Shown here piece by piece: positions 36,091-46,744 of a DNA stretch of 64,000 nucleotides. Within the stretch, counting starts at the first letter, position 1. Every line of letters starts with the position of its first letter. The translations under genes and the position numbers were made by a program. The notes below the pieces were generated by a model. It saw only the letters and a program-made list of their open reading frames with translations, did not search any database and had not been told where the DNA came from. Source of the DNA: Typhlomys cinereus (lineage: Eukaryota > Chordata > Mammalia > Rodentia > Platacanthomyidae); NCBI GenBank assembly GCA_023101885.1, contig JALPQD010000115.1:4096794-4160793 (forward strand), in the 5' to 3' direction.

Positions 36091-36282
36091 AAACCCACTA
36101 CGAACTTCAGATCATAGTTACCATACCATTAATATAGTGTTATTCCCTCCTGTGGCTCAAAAAGAAACCTGGAATTAATTCCCCCTTCTTTATCACCCCC
36201 TTCTTTGATCCATCCATCAGCAATGGCTCTTATCCCTACCTTGACTTCTTTCTACCTAACACTACCAGAGGACAGATAAACT
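36091..36282 (-). repeat. Right arm of a spaced inverted repeat
   Basis: The reverse complement of 35341-35522. It carries an extra stretch of about 10 bases (near 36121-36131) not in the left arm. The match fades on both outer and inner sides, so the repeat has defined edges. Confidence 0.85.
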
Positions 36283-36351
36283 TATCTTCTGACATCTTCC
36301 AGCAGGTCTCCTATTTCCTTTCCTGTTTTTCTTTTTTAAAAATGCATTTGC

Positions 36352-36413
36352 GTGTGTGTGTGCGCGCGCGCGCGTGTGTGTGTGCATGTGTGTGTGTGTG
36401 TGTGTGTGCATGT

Positions 36414-36469
<56 letters not shown>
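36352..36469. repeat. Compound microsatellite (TG)n(CG)n(TG)n(GA)n
   Basis: A run of TG and CG dinucleotides (CG block near 36362-36374), interrupted by CATG, followed by about 16 GA units (36438-36469). Alternating purine-pyrimidine DNA of this kind can adopt Z-form. The GA part is a purine tract. Confidence 0.95.
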
Positions 36470-36473
<4 letters not shown>

Positions 36474-36474
<1 letters not shown>

Positions 36475-36588
36475 CATGTGTATTGAGATGTGTGTATATG
36501 CACATGTGTACATATGGAAGCCCACTGTAGACCTCAGGTGTCTTTCCTTGGTCATTCTTCTCGTAGTTATTGAGGCAGGATCTCTTAC
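36474..36588 (-). mobile_element. B4-like SINE, first half (antisense)
   Basis: 'tggaagcccactgtagacctcaggtgtctttccttggtcattcttctc', then 'ttgaggcaggatctctta', matches the antisense tail and B1 end of the B4-like elements here. The second half appears at 37154-37315 after an intervening insertion. The adjacent GT/GA microsatellite may be its expanded tail. Confidence 0.55.
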
Positions 36589-37153
36589 TGTGGTGTGGCA
36601 TTTTCCTCTGGACATAGCTTAATGCTATCCTGGACTTTGCCCCAGTTTAAGAAGGATATTCTACAGTACTTTAAGACATTCCATCTTGGAGGAATGCTCA
36701 GAAAAAAAGAGTTCCTTTACTCTCAGGAAGTTTCTAAAACTAAAATGGGGGTGGGGGTGGGGAGGAGAGGAGCTAGCTTTCAACAAGGTTAAGAAAAAAA
36801 AGCAGTATACAAATGCTAGGGTAAAATATTTGCTGGCCAGTCAGCAATCTGGAAGATACTTTGAGCAGTCCAGAATTCTGGAATGGATTCTCTGATGATG
36901 AACAAGGCGAGCCGCAGAAGGCCCTCTGTGTGGCTCCGCTCAGTCTCCTCCATGTAGGGTGGACTTTTCAGCTTTGAGTAGCCACCTTTGAGTCTTCCCT
37001 GTTCCTGTAAGTAACCATCACCCGTACATTCCAATAAACTTATTGGTTTGTCAAGTTAGACCTTGACAAAATTGTTCATTTGCTCTGTCATCCAATTCCT
37101 ATCTGGGATAGAAAGACAGTTGTGCGGCACTTCCCAGGAAAAGTATCACACAA
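36589..37153 (+). mobile_element. LTR-like insertion inside the B4-like SINE (unclassified)
   Basis: A segment of about 565 bases separates two halves of one SINE. It starts with TGTGG and ends with CACACA or CACACAA. It carries an AATAAA polyadenylation signal (37030-37035) near its right end and is flanked by cttac / cttat (36584-36588 and 37154-37158). These traits fit a solo LTR in plus orientation. I do not recognise the family, and the boundaries are judged by eye. Confidence 0.45.
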
Positions 37154-37315
37154 CTTATTGGGCTGGAAATTCATAGAGGTAGTATCCAATCTGGCCAGAC
37201 AGTTTACTTTGGAGTCTCCAATCCCTGCTTCCTAAGTACCGAGATTACAGATGGTTGCCAAGCCTGTCCAGTATCACATAAACTCTGGGAATCCGAGCTC
37301 TATTTTTCCCATACG
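37154..37315 (-). mobile_element. B4-like SINE, second half (antisense)
   Basis: This continues the pattern from 36588: 'gggctggaaattcatagagg', 'tctggccagacag', 'tgcttcctaagtaccgagattacagatg', 'ccaagcctgtcc', then 'ctctgggaatccgagctc' (ID-like end). The continuity of the two halves is what reveals the insertion between them. Confidence 0.5.
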
Positions 37316-37369
37316 TGTGGCTACATTTTATTTATTGAGTCGTCTATCCAGACCCCTCTTTCCCTTTTT

Positions 37370-37622
37370 TTATTAAAATTTATTTTAATTGTGTGTGTGT
37401 GTATGTGTGTTTAAAAGGGCCAAAGGTGGCATGGAAATCATCCTGGATTGCTCTACCTTCCTTTTGCTTTGCTTTGGGATTTCTCGGGCTCCAGCCTTCA
37501 GGGCAGGAAGTGTAGGCCACTATCTTTTCTGCCTGGTGTTTTACCATGGGATCTGGGAATCAAACTAAGGTCCTTCTGCTTATGAGGCAGAGGCATTAAC
37601 ATCTGAGACATTTCTCCAGCCC
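37370..37622 (-). mobile_element. B2-type SINE, older subfamily, antisense
   Basis: Left to right: an A-rich tail as T-rich DNA, a GT run, 'aatcatcctggattgctctacc', 'gggatttctcgggctccagcc', 'ctgcctggtgttttaccatggg', and the antisense head ending 'gacatttctccagcccc'. It was inserted just left of an MLT1 fragment. Confidence 0.85.
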
Positions 37623-37684
37623 CTCTTTCTTTCTTAACCTCCATACAACACTTCTCTTCTGCCTTCCACAGTTTGTGCTTCCAA

Positions 37685-37834
37685 AAGTCCATGTATAGTA
37701 CTATAATTCTCAAAGTCATATGCCTATGGTATTTGAAGGGGGGACTTTTGGGATTAGATGAGGTCAGTAACAGTGGGATCTTTATGGCATTCATGACCTT
37801 ATAAGGACAGAGAAAGTTGGAAACTTGCTCTGTC

Positions 37835-37835
<1 letters not shown>
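37685..37835 (+). mobile_element. MLT1-like LTR fragment
   Basis: 'tatttgaaggggggacttttgggattagatgaggtcagtaacagtgggatctttatggcattcatgaccttataaggacagag' follows the 5' part of old MLT1 LTRs. It is cut off by the next SINE insertion. Confidence 0.6.
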
Positions 37836-37879
<44 letters not shown>

Positions 37880-38116
37880 CACAGGGCACTATGTGTCCCT
37901 GTGGAAGACCAAGGGTAACTTAGGGAATCATCCTGGATTGCTTCTACCTCTTTACTTTGTTCTGAGATTTCCTAGGCTCTGCCCACCAGGGCTGAATGTG
38001 CTGGCCACCACCATTTCTGCCTAGCGTTTTCATTTTTTTTAAGTGGGACCTGGGATCTGAACTTAGGACTTTCTTGAGAGACAAAGTATTAACCCTTGAG
38101 CCATTTCTCCAGCCCC
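37836..38116 (-). mobile_element. B2-type SINE, older subfamily, antisense
   Basis: A (GT)n run of about 20 units (37837-37877), then 'cagggcactatgtgtccctgtgg', 'aatcatcctggattgcttctacc', 'gagatttcctaggctctgcccaccagggc', a T-run linker, and the antisense tRNA-like head ending 'gagccatttctccagcccc'. A second SINE in the same orientation lies 200 bases upstream. Confidence 0.88.
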
Positions 38117-39254
38117 TTATCCATATATTAAAATAAAAGGGCTGCATAGTCCAAAGGGAGAGGTAAAGTACTGCATTGTTAGATAGTTCATATCTCACAC
38201 AGACGGCATTATAATCTGCAAAAGTTCCCACATTTGAGATCCATTGACAAGAATCAATAATTATTTGAGATTGATAATGATGGTGATAGCATAGTGGGTT
38301 TTTTATTTTGAGTGTGATAAGCCAGGCTTTCTGCTGTATTATTTGTAGGCTTTGCTTTTTACAACTATCCTCTTATTTCCTTGTGCTACAAATGGAAAAA
38401 AAAAAAAAACTTTCAGAAAGTATTTGCCCATAATCGTAGAGCCAGGAAAGGAGTCTAGTAGCCGTACAGGAAGGATGGATGAACAAGATCTTTAAAGAAT
38501 CGGCAGTTTCCCCAGTGGAACTTCTGGGAAATTGTTGACTCATTGTGGGATTTCCAACTCTATTGCTATTTCCCATCCTGACTGAAATTAATCTATCAAT
38601 GTTAATTTACTCTCATGAGAACTTTGAGTACACAATACAAATGGGTGAAGAATATTATTAAGAAGTACATTTTTTTTGATTTTCAAGTTTTAGTTAGAAA
38701 GACTAGGATTTTAAATTTTACAATCAGATTACAATGTTTACATAGGTTATAAACAATATGTGTCTGATTCAAGTAATAAGCAATAGTCTCTGACCCACAT
38801 ATTTGGGGGAGGTGTGTGAGTCTTCTGGTATGTGTCATGGAGTACGTAGGCTAGGAGAGCAGATGTCTAAGCATGAGCAAGAACAATAATGGTTCCTCTG
38901 CAAAGTTCAATGCACTAACCCGACGAGATGCTTCACTTTGGAGAGGGAAGTCTATAATGTGCTGGCATGAGGCAGGAGTCTCCTTGGGAGCTCTGAAGCC
39001 TCTTTAAACTTAGACATTTTAAGAATTCTGAAAGACAGCCACTGTGAAAAACCAGAAGACTTGCCAATAATCTGGCTTGGGCTATATGGCTAAATTCCTT
39101 TCTTTATGGGCCTAAAAGTTATAAACACTACAGACTCTTTTAGAGAGAAATGTCACATTCCTGTTTAAGAGGAACGCCATACTATAAATCTGAAAAAGAA
39201 AAACATCCAAGTATTGTACCCATTTTGCTTACTCCATATAATAATTTCTGAAAG
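38117..39254. other. Anonymous, with a possible MIR scrap
   Basis: At 38340-38465 'acaactatcctcttatttcc..atttgcccataatcgtagagccaggaaagg' may be an antisense MIR remnant, with an A-run of about 14 inside. The rest is unassigned. Confidence 0.4.
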
Positions 39255-39400
39255 TTGGATTATTTTTTACCTACAGATGAGGAAGCAATGACCAGCAAAA
39301 TCACTTAATGTATCCACACTCATACAACTTCTGACAGGCTAGATCTGGACATAAATGCTTTAATGTCAGATCCTCTACCTCTTGCAGTCAAGTGTTCAGC
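39255..39400 (-). mobile_element. MIR remnant, antisense
   Basis: 'ttttttacctacagatgaggaagcaatgaccagcaaaatcacttaatg..ctgacaggctagatctgga' follows the reverse-complement MIR core ('attttacagatgaggaaactgaggc..'). Confidence 0.55.
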
Positions 39401-40929
39401 ATGGCCAAAGAAAGACTGATAGATTCATCATCAGATGAAGGAAAACTGCAGAATCACAGAATTCTGTGATTGAAAAGTGTGTAATTCTACCATATCATAC
39501 TTTATATCTTTTCTATATCTTTATATATTTGTATATTTTATATATTTATATAATCTTCAGTTACTAATGCATCATAGATATTCATTGTGTTTGCAGAATG
39601 ATGGACAGAAAGACTAATGGGTAGATGAGTGGATGTCCCAGAGGACAGTAGGCAGAAAATAGTGATGCCATATCGTGTTTTCATACTTTAGGCAGCCCAG
39701 GAAGTGTGAAATAGAAAGAGGGTAAAAAAGCAATTTGTCACTATTTTTAAAGCTACTTTCTGGCAGCTTAAACACATACTTAGGTTATTATAATTGTTTC
39801 ATTCCTCGAAGATAAGAATTACCTCAATCTATTTCACTACCTCCATGGAGGTAGTAGTTGTTCCTTAGTTGCAATTGTTTCAATCTAGTACATACAGGGG
39901 GCGGGACTATACCTCTTCATTTTAAGGTGCTCCAGTTATGTTTTTGACTTCACCCCTTTTGGCATGATCCCATATCTTGCACTATTCCTGAAAAGCCAGT
40001 TCTAATTTTCTCTTTAATTTTATCTCACAGACTTAATTATTTTGTTTTACAAAAAATTCCAAAATTGCTTAAATTAAACCATGCAAGCATCCCTATGGAG
40101 GCCAAGGGACCCCTCAATGGATTTGGCTAATGTCTTTTTCCTAGTCACTGGCATTGTCTATCCCAATGCATGCAAAAAAGTAGTAGAGAATGGAAGAGAA
40201 ATTGTAGACTCCATCTTTATATTGGCCTCTGTTTCTTTGGCACAGGCAGGCAGATGTTCTTGGCATCATTATCACTTATCTCTCTCTAATAACCACATGT
40301 TCCAATTGCCACTCTTTTTCCCTCAAGATTTTATTTCCCTCTTGGTACTTGTGTCCTATCTCTATAGATTTAAGACTATGATATCTAAGCCAAGGAGATC
40401 TTGCTTCATATTCTTTTCCAAGAGTATTTTGTTTTTGTCCTGGAACTGTTCAAGAATTATAATACAATAATTATCTTCTTTAAGTCTTATTTTCTATAGA
40501 TTTCTGAACCATCTATCCTAGCCATGAAATTCAAGGAGGGAACACGTGCATGCATTCCTATGTCGGACTCTCTGTGCCTTAAGGAATACAAGATGGAGAT
40601 ATTCTCTAGCTAGATACTAGACTGTATGAGGATACAGTGGAAAGCTTAAAGGAAAGATTCACCCCAGGAAAGGGGAAGCTTATTTGAAGCAGGGAATATT
40701 ACTATATTGATTTGGTAACATGTGTGATATTAACAATAAATTTTTTCAGAATGCCAAATATGATCTTCCTAACCTCAAAGGTAGAGGGGAGCAACCTCCC
40801 ATTTCTTCTACCTGCCATTTTCAAAGGAATCACTTTACCAAGTCAGCAACTTGGTGGAACAACAGAAGTGAAGATGATGTCGGGTGCTATAGAAGATCCC
40901 AAAGCATCTTCAAAAACATTTATCAAGTT
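39401..40929. other. Anonymous AT-rich interval
   Basis: A TATA-rich patch lies at 39500-39555. The 129-codon plus-strand open frame at 40081-40470 has no recognisable domain and no supporting features, so it is not called. Confidence 0.4.
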
Positions 40930-41348
40930 CCAAACTCCTGCACTACAGGATGTGGCCTTATCTGAAAATAGGATCTTACAGATGTAATAAAGGATTATGA
41001 AATGAGATCATCCAGGATTTAGGGTGGATCCAAAGTCTAATTGTTGATATACTTTTACAGGAAAGGAGAGGGAAGTTTAACACAGACTCACTAGGAAGAA
41101 GACAATGGGGAGCTGGAAGCAGTCAATGGAGTTCTGCTACCTCGAGAGCTTCCGGAATACCCAGGGTGGTCGGCAGCCACCACAACCCAGAAGGGAGATA
41201 CAGAATAGAACCTTCCTCAGGGACCCCAGGAAAAAAGCTTTGCTAATGATTTCAGACGCCAGCCTCCAGAATTGTGAGAATAAATATCTGCTGTTACTAC
41301 AATTTCTTACAGTGAATCTAGGATCCACATCATACTACATCTTGTGGT
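40930..41348 (+). mobile_element. MLT1-type LTR
   Basis: A long colinear match to the MLT1 pattern: 'gatgtggccttatctgaaaataggatcttacagatgtaat', 'gatgagatcatccaggatttagggtgga'-like, 'gggaagaagacaatg', 'ccagggtggtcggcagccacca', 'tttcagacgccagcctccagaattgtgagaataaatatctgctgtta'. It is an old LTR with an aataaat polyadenylation signal at 41278-41284. Confidence 0.75.
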
Positions 41349-42119
41349 TAAGTACAAAAAAAAGTAGAAAATGGTTTAAAGAAAGTGGTACTACTATATG
41401 AACTTGTTTTGCAAAATATGTTTAAGTTTTAGCAATATTGCCTGAAGTCTCTGTGAAATCGAAGGGAGGGGCCAGAGGGAAAGTGCTGTACTCCTGCCCT
41501 TCCGAAGACAGGATTCCTGAGTAAGGTACATCAAGGCTTTATTTTCAGGAATTTCCTAAGAAGCCTCATGCAGAGGATGCTTAGATAGTATGCAGTTGGG
41601 AAGTGTCTTCCAGAGTTCAGTCTGTGAGTATGAAGAGAACAGGTACTGTTCTCTCCTGTGCAGGACAACATGCAGGATGGAGAAGGAATTTGCAAGAGTA
41701 GCAGAAGAGACTTCACTCAGGAAAGATCAGTGTTGGAGTATGGCCTAATTTTGTATCTTTCATGTTACTTTCTGGCCCTTCCTTGCACACCAGGTAGTTG
41801 GCAATAATGCTGAAATTCAAGTCAAAAGGTTAACTGAGGTCATCAGTGGAGAAAAGTTTATGAAGGTAAAGTTCTGTTGGGAACTGATTAGCAGGTGGAA
41901 AATGAGCTGTTCATCCACTTTGGCTTGATGGCTATTAAAACAGAACAAGAATTATTCATAATCTCAGGCAATAGCAAATGTGTGGGATATTAGTTGGGCA
42001 ACAAAGTAACATTATATCTAAGAAGAACAGCACAACATCAGCCAGGAAAAAGCAAGGGCAAGAACATCATGTGTTATGAAAATCTTGTGGGGCTCTTAAT
42101 TATATAAAATGATTTGAGG
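41349..42119. other. Anonymous interval
   Basis: No element that I can support. It may include eroded LTR or MaLR internal sequence, since MaLR pieces lie on both sides. Confidence 0.35.
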
Positions 42120-42375
42120 GTTATGTGGATTTGACTTACCATGAAGTAGGCAGCACTATGTCATAGGCTTGAATCTAGGAATGAATAAAAAAGATAAAAA
42201 GGAGAACTGGCTTTCTGTGCTACTTGTTCAGCCAAGATGTGAGCAAACACCTGTTGTTTACCACCATGGCCATGTTCCTGCTCCTGTGCCAACCCCATCA
42301 TAATGGATTTCTATCTCCACATGCCATGAGGGATATTTGGTCTCAGTGATAAGAAAAGTAACTAACACAGGGCCA
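42120..42375 (+). mobile_element. MaLR-type LTR, 3' part
   Basis: 'atgaataaaaaagataaaaaggagaactgg', 'ccaccatggccatgttcctgctcctg', 'cataatggatttctatctccacatgccatgaggga' and the terminus 'agtgataagaaaagtaactaacaca' are typical of rodent MaLR LTR ends. Confidence 0.65.
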
Positions 42376-42939
42376 TTGCTTGAAGCCATAATCTATCCTG
42401 AATACCTACATGCTTCCTCACACTCCAACTTCCAACCATATATTCAAAGCCTGGACCAATAGAAATATAGTTCATCTGAGATACTGCTAAATCTTAACTA
42501 TGGCTGATTCTATAAATTGTGATGCAATATTCAGATGCCCTAAGCCATTTTGCCAGCCCAAATAAACAGTTACAACAAAACAAAAGTTAGTCAGCCTCTT
42601 TATATCTCTCATCCATTGGCCAAACTTGTTCATTTTGCTTTTTTCGGTATCTTTAAGATTGACATGTTCTTGACTTGAGTCTTTTTGTTAGGTTGGGCCA
42701 CAACCTCCTTTGCCAGCTTGACTCTTGTCTTACTTCCCCCAGGTGTGTCTCCCTCAGGGCAGTTGGAAGAATTCTGCACAAAAGCAAATCTGATCATGTT
42801 TCAGCTCTTCGAAATTTCCATGAGGCAGTATGATGTAATCTTGATGTCAGCTAGCAGCAGATTAGTGAAACTCTACGCTGAGTGTGTCTATGAGGCTGTT
42901 TCCAGAGACCACGAGTTCATGATCTAGGGTTTACCAGTT
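42376..42939. other. Anonymous, LTR-like scraps
   Basis: 'taagccattttgccagcccaaataaacagtt' near 42541-42571 resembles an LTR polyadenylation region. Nothing firm was found. The open frame of 80 codons at 42685-42927 is unsupported. Confidence 0.35.
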
Positions 42940-43235
42940 ATTGACTCAAAATTTGAATATACTGTCAGAAGGTGGTAACACTGTGGAAGATGAGGCCTGG
43001 CTGCAGCAGAGTCATTGGAAAATATGTTTTGAAGGGTTTATTTCTTGGCCCTGGCCCTTTCCCATTAGCTCCCCACTTCCTGGCTACCATAAAATAAGCA
43101 TCTCTGTTCTGCTATGCATTCTTTATCATGATGTTCTTTACCACGGACTCAGAGCAATGAACTGAAACTCTGAAGCTGTGAGCTCAAATAAATCTTAAAT
43201 GGTTCTCTTAAATAGAATTTGTCACAATGAGAAAT
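42940..43235 (+). mobile_element. MaLR/ERVL-type LTR fragment
   Basis: The 3' half has 'ccacttcctggctaccataaa', 'catgatgttctttaccacgga', 'agcaatgaactgaaactctgaagctgtgagctcaaataaatctt' and a terminus with 'gtcacaatgag'. This order is typical of rodent MaLR/ERVL LTRs, with the AATAAA at 43187-43192. Confidence 0.65.
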
Positions 43236-43420
43236 GTCCAATATAAATGTCCATTATTTCTGCATGTGCCTCCCAAGGCTAAGGGATTGAAAGATCCCTC
43301 AAAACCTTTGGACCAGGCTGACTCTATGATAGTCTCCCTGGTCAATTTCTACTTCTTTTGCCTAATTCCAACTCCCCCTCAAAACAAATGTTACCTTCCA
43401 GCAATATTAATACTTATTTC

Positions 43421-44482
43421 TTTCTCCTTTTTTGAAATTGAATATTTTATTTTATTTTTTTAAATTTTATTATATTTATTTATTTTCCACAATCATACAA
43501 GCTTAATAGGTACCCCAGTCCCCTCCCTCCCTCCACTCCTCCCCAGTCTCCCTTGCACCCTCCCCTCCTTTTCCCCTTCTTTTCACCTCTCTCCCTCTCC
43601 TTCTCCCAGTGCCTCCTTCTCCTCCATCCCATTCCCTGGAGCATCTTTTTGTGTGGATGCCAAACTTCCCTCTGAGTCCTCCATCCTAGTGAGGTGTAAA
43701 GACTCAGTGGCATAGCTCAGAGCCCTTTCTTGGGATCCCCTTTAGTATGGGAATACTATTATGATTGTTAATCCCTTTCCTCTAAGGATCCTAGTGCCTC
43801 TGATCCATGCTAGACTTTGGGGGGTCGTTGACATGTCAGTCATTGCGCAGGTCATGCAAAATCTGATTATGTACTGCAGCCCTACCTTGTGTGGAGTATC
43901 TTGCATACCGTTGGTCCTCCCCACCTTTAGAATCTTATAATCTTGCTGCCCCTTCTTCCCCCAGCTTCCCTGAGCTTTAGGATGGGGAGAGATTTGGCTG
44001 GTCTGAATCCAGGTGATTAACGTAGGGTATTTGGTGTTCTGAATTATGGTTTGTTGTTTTCAGTTTTGCTGTTCCTGCACTGCCCTTGGCTCCATCCTGA
44101 TTGGTATTGGAGGTCACCTCCTAACCAAAGATAAAGGGCTGTTTAAATGAAATCTTACTATAAGAGGAGATTCAAAGGTAGACGGAATAGTAGGAGACTG
44201 CAATGAGGCGGGGCGGGGGAGGTGTCAGTCTCCCATTTGCAGCATGGTTATCATCTCTTTGCCAGTCACCATACCCTCTCTGATTGGTGAGATCAAACTC
44301 TCTCAATCGCAAATGACCAGGAAGGAAAATGAGAGTGAGCTTAACCAGATGTCTCGCTACTTGGAATACTTGATGGTGACCTATTTTCTCTACTGAAGCA
44401 TGATCCTCTCTCTCTCTCCTTACTTCTGAGAGGGCCCTCCTTCCCCTTCCCTCCTGTTTATAATCTTTTCGATTACTATAGG
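43421..44482 (-). mobile_element. 5'-truncated L1, 3' UTR only, antisense
   Basis: It holds the entire local L1 3' UTR (about 1 kb) in antisense, including the C-rich complement of the G-rich tract (43520-43625). The direct repeat attaatacttatttc / attaatactatttc (43406-43420 and 44483-44496, one base shorter on the right) is a likely TSD. The tail side has about 70 bases of T-rich DNA with a non-T word (gaaattgaatatt) beyond the canonical end. This could be a mutated tail or a very short 3' transduction. Confidence 0.85.
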
Positions 44483-44496
44483 ATTAATACTATTTC

Positions 44497-44959
44497 TGAA
44501 CATGCTTTCTCATATTTGATTTTTCATATGCTTTTCCTATATATGGGAAACATTCTGTCTGCCAATCTGGAAAACTCATGTGAACTTTGTCATCTCAACT
44601 GAGACAAAAGCTTTCTCTTATCTATACCCATCCCACTCCCATCCCTGAAATAAATGAACACTTATCTCTGTCAAGTCTATGTTGGTACATTTTACATAGC
44701 ATAACTCTTCTTTATTTTTTAAACATGCTTTATGTTCCTATTGGATTGTTGTTTTTAAAAATTAATGTTATATAATTTTTGCATAAATAAATATTTGTTG
44801 AATGACACATTGAATAATTTAATCTATTAAAGTTTTGACCACAATTATCCATTTCTGTAAATTAAGGAATTTTTTATTTTTTGAAGAAATTCAAGGTAAT
44901 ATATAAGTGGACTTTTGATATGTTATGTCCCCTATATTAAAAAATGCTGAGGGACTCAA
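44497..44959. other. Anonymous interval
   Basis: AT-rich and unassigned. aataaat words near 44785 are expected by composition. Confidence 0.4.
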
Positions 44960-45185
44960 GTCGTTTTATTTTTATTTTTAACTTTTACATTACTAGGGAT
45001 TAATACCAGGGACTCGTTCATGTACTCTACCACTTGGCTATATTTCCAAACATTCTTTCACTTATTTTGAGACAGGGTCTCTTTAAATTGCCCAGGAAAG
45101 CCTTCAATTTGTATTTCTCACTTGAATTTCTTGAATAAATAAGAATATAGGTCATACAGGAATAGAATACTATGCCACCAGACTC
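44960..45185 (-). mobile_element. B1/ID composite SINE (B4-like), antisense
   Basis: 'actagggattaataccagggactcgttcatgtactctaccacttggctatattt' is antisense ID-like tRNA sequence. It is followed by 'ttattttgagacagggtctctttaaattgcccaggaaagcc', the antisense end of a B1-like monomer, with 'actatgccaccagact' near the far end. Confidence 0.7.
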
Positions 45186-45659
45186 CTCCTACACTGCATT
45201 CTCATCTTCTGGAAAGTAAAGAAGGGATCCTCAGGGATCACCTGGAAGCAAAAAAATCATGAGATTACTTAGGAGTGTTTTAAATATTGATAACTGCTCA
45301 TAAATATTTTGTTTTGTCATTAAGCAAACACTATTTTTTCTATAGATGTAAATCATATTCATTTGATTTTCATGCCACAGCCAACACTTTTTTTGCATTT
45401 TAAAACAAACACCTATTGTGTGACATATATTGTAATAGGGCAGAATCACAGATCTCTCTGTTCCTCCTGTGTGCACTTATCGTTGTACCATCTTTCCTGC
45501 TGCAGTCAACTTCCCCTATTTTTCTGGTTGAACTCTCTAGGTCTCACACCAGCAATAGTAGTTTAATGAGCTTTCATCCTTGTGTGGTATATCCAATACT
45601 TGTTTTATCTGAAAAAATATCAGACAAAGAGGAAACTTAAAAGAGGAATAATTTATTTA
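45186..45659. other. Anonymous interval
   Basis: No recognisable repeat or gene. Confidence 0.4.
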
Positions 45660-45985
45660 GCCTGGCAGGGATTTAACTAAATTAGTTTAACATCTGGGCA
45701 TACATAGAATGAAGGATTATCTGTATTAGGTTAATAGACATGGGAAGACTCACTGACTCTCAGTGGCACCGTTCCATGTGTTTGAGTTCAGAATGAATAA
45801 AAAAGGGGAAGAAAGCTGAGTATGAGCATTCATCGCCTTGTTTCCTGGTAACAGATGTAATGTGACCAGCTGCCTCAAGCTCCTGCTACCTTGTCTTCTC
45901 CACCATGATGCACCCTTGAACTATATGTCCAAATAAACTTTTCTTTTCCTCATGTGGCGGCTCTAATTATCATAAATCTAAAGTG
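45660..45985 (+). mobile_element. MaLR-type solo LTR
   Basis: 'aggattatctgtattaggttaatagacatgggaagactcactgactctcagtggcaccgttccatg', 'aatgaataaaaaaggggaagaaagctgagtatgagcattcatc', 'gtgaccagctgcctcaagctcctg', 'ccaccatgatgcacccttgaact' and the 'aaataaactttt' polyadenylation region form the same LTR type as the pair at 47158 and 49217. Confidence 0.7.
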
Positions 45986-46409
45986 GGGGTCAAAAATCAA
46001 AGTGTCAGCAGATCTGTGTTCTTGTAGGAAGCTGCAAGGGACAGTCTATTTCTTCTTTTCTTTCAGCTTCTAGAAGATGCCAGAATTCTTTTGCTCATTG
46101 ATGCTTCATACATCTTCAAAACACACCAACCTAATTTATGCTTCTAATATCTCATGTTACTCTTCTACTTTTGACTCTTTTACCTCCATTTTATAAGGTC
46201 TCTTGTAACTGAAATACTTGGACATATCTCAAGATTCTCTGTCAACCACATGTCCTGAAATTTTCTAGCATAAGCACCATTCTGATTATTTTCTTTCACT
46301 GCTAACATATGCTGAGTAAATAGTGTTCCCCCTCACAATTTATCTTCATTTATAACTTTAGCCTGCCCCTGGTTTAGGAAATAATGTTAAGCATTGTAGC
46401 TAAATAAGA
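45986..46409. other. Anonymous interval
   Basis: No recognised feature. Confidence 0.4.
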
Positions 46410-46727
46410 TGTACAGTCCTAAGTGAGCAGTGTCTTTATTAGAAGGAAGATTTAGATACAAAGGGAAGATAGTTCCCATGAGAAAGGAGGCAGAGAATGA
46501 AGTGATGCAGTTGCAAGTCACTGAAGGTGAAGATGCTATCAGCTATTATATAGCCAGAAAAAAGCAGATCATCTTTCTAGAAGTTCAAAGGATGGACAAC
46601 CCTGATTACAGCTTAATTTCAGACTTCTAGTCTTCAGAATGGTAGAAAAATAAATTTCTCTTATTTAAAGCTCCTGGTGTTTGGTATTTTTACTTCAGTA
46701 ATCCTAGAAGTATTATGATGCGTAAAT
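46410..46727 (+). mobile_element. MLT1-type LTR, old
   Basis: 'tctttattagaaggaagatttagatac', 'ggaggcagagaatgaagtgatgcagttgcaagtcactgaagg', and 'ttaatttcagacttctagtcttcagaatggtagaaaaataaatttct' match the MLT1 3' half in order. An open frame inside it (46430-46630) is incidental. Confidence 0.7.
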
Positions 46728-46744
46728 AAAAGGGACACTATTTT

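Noticed and set aside
40081..40470. Plus-strand open frame of 129 codons
   Set aside because: No recognisable family, no splice or promoter context, and T-rich DNA giving Phe/Leu/Ser-rich sequence. Chance is sufficient.
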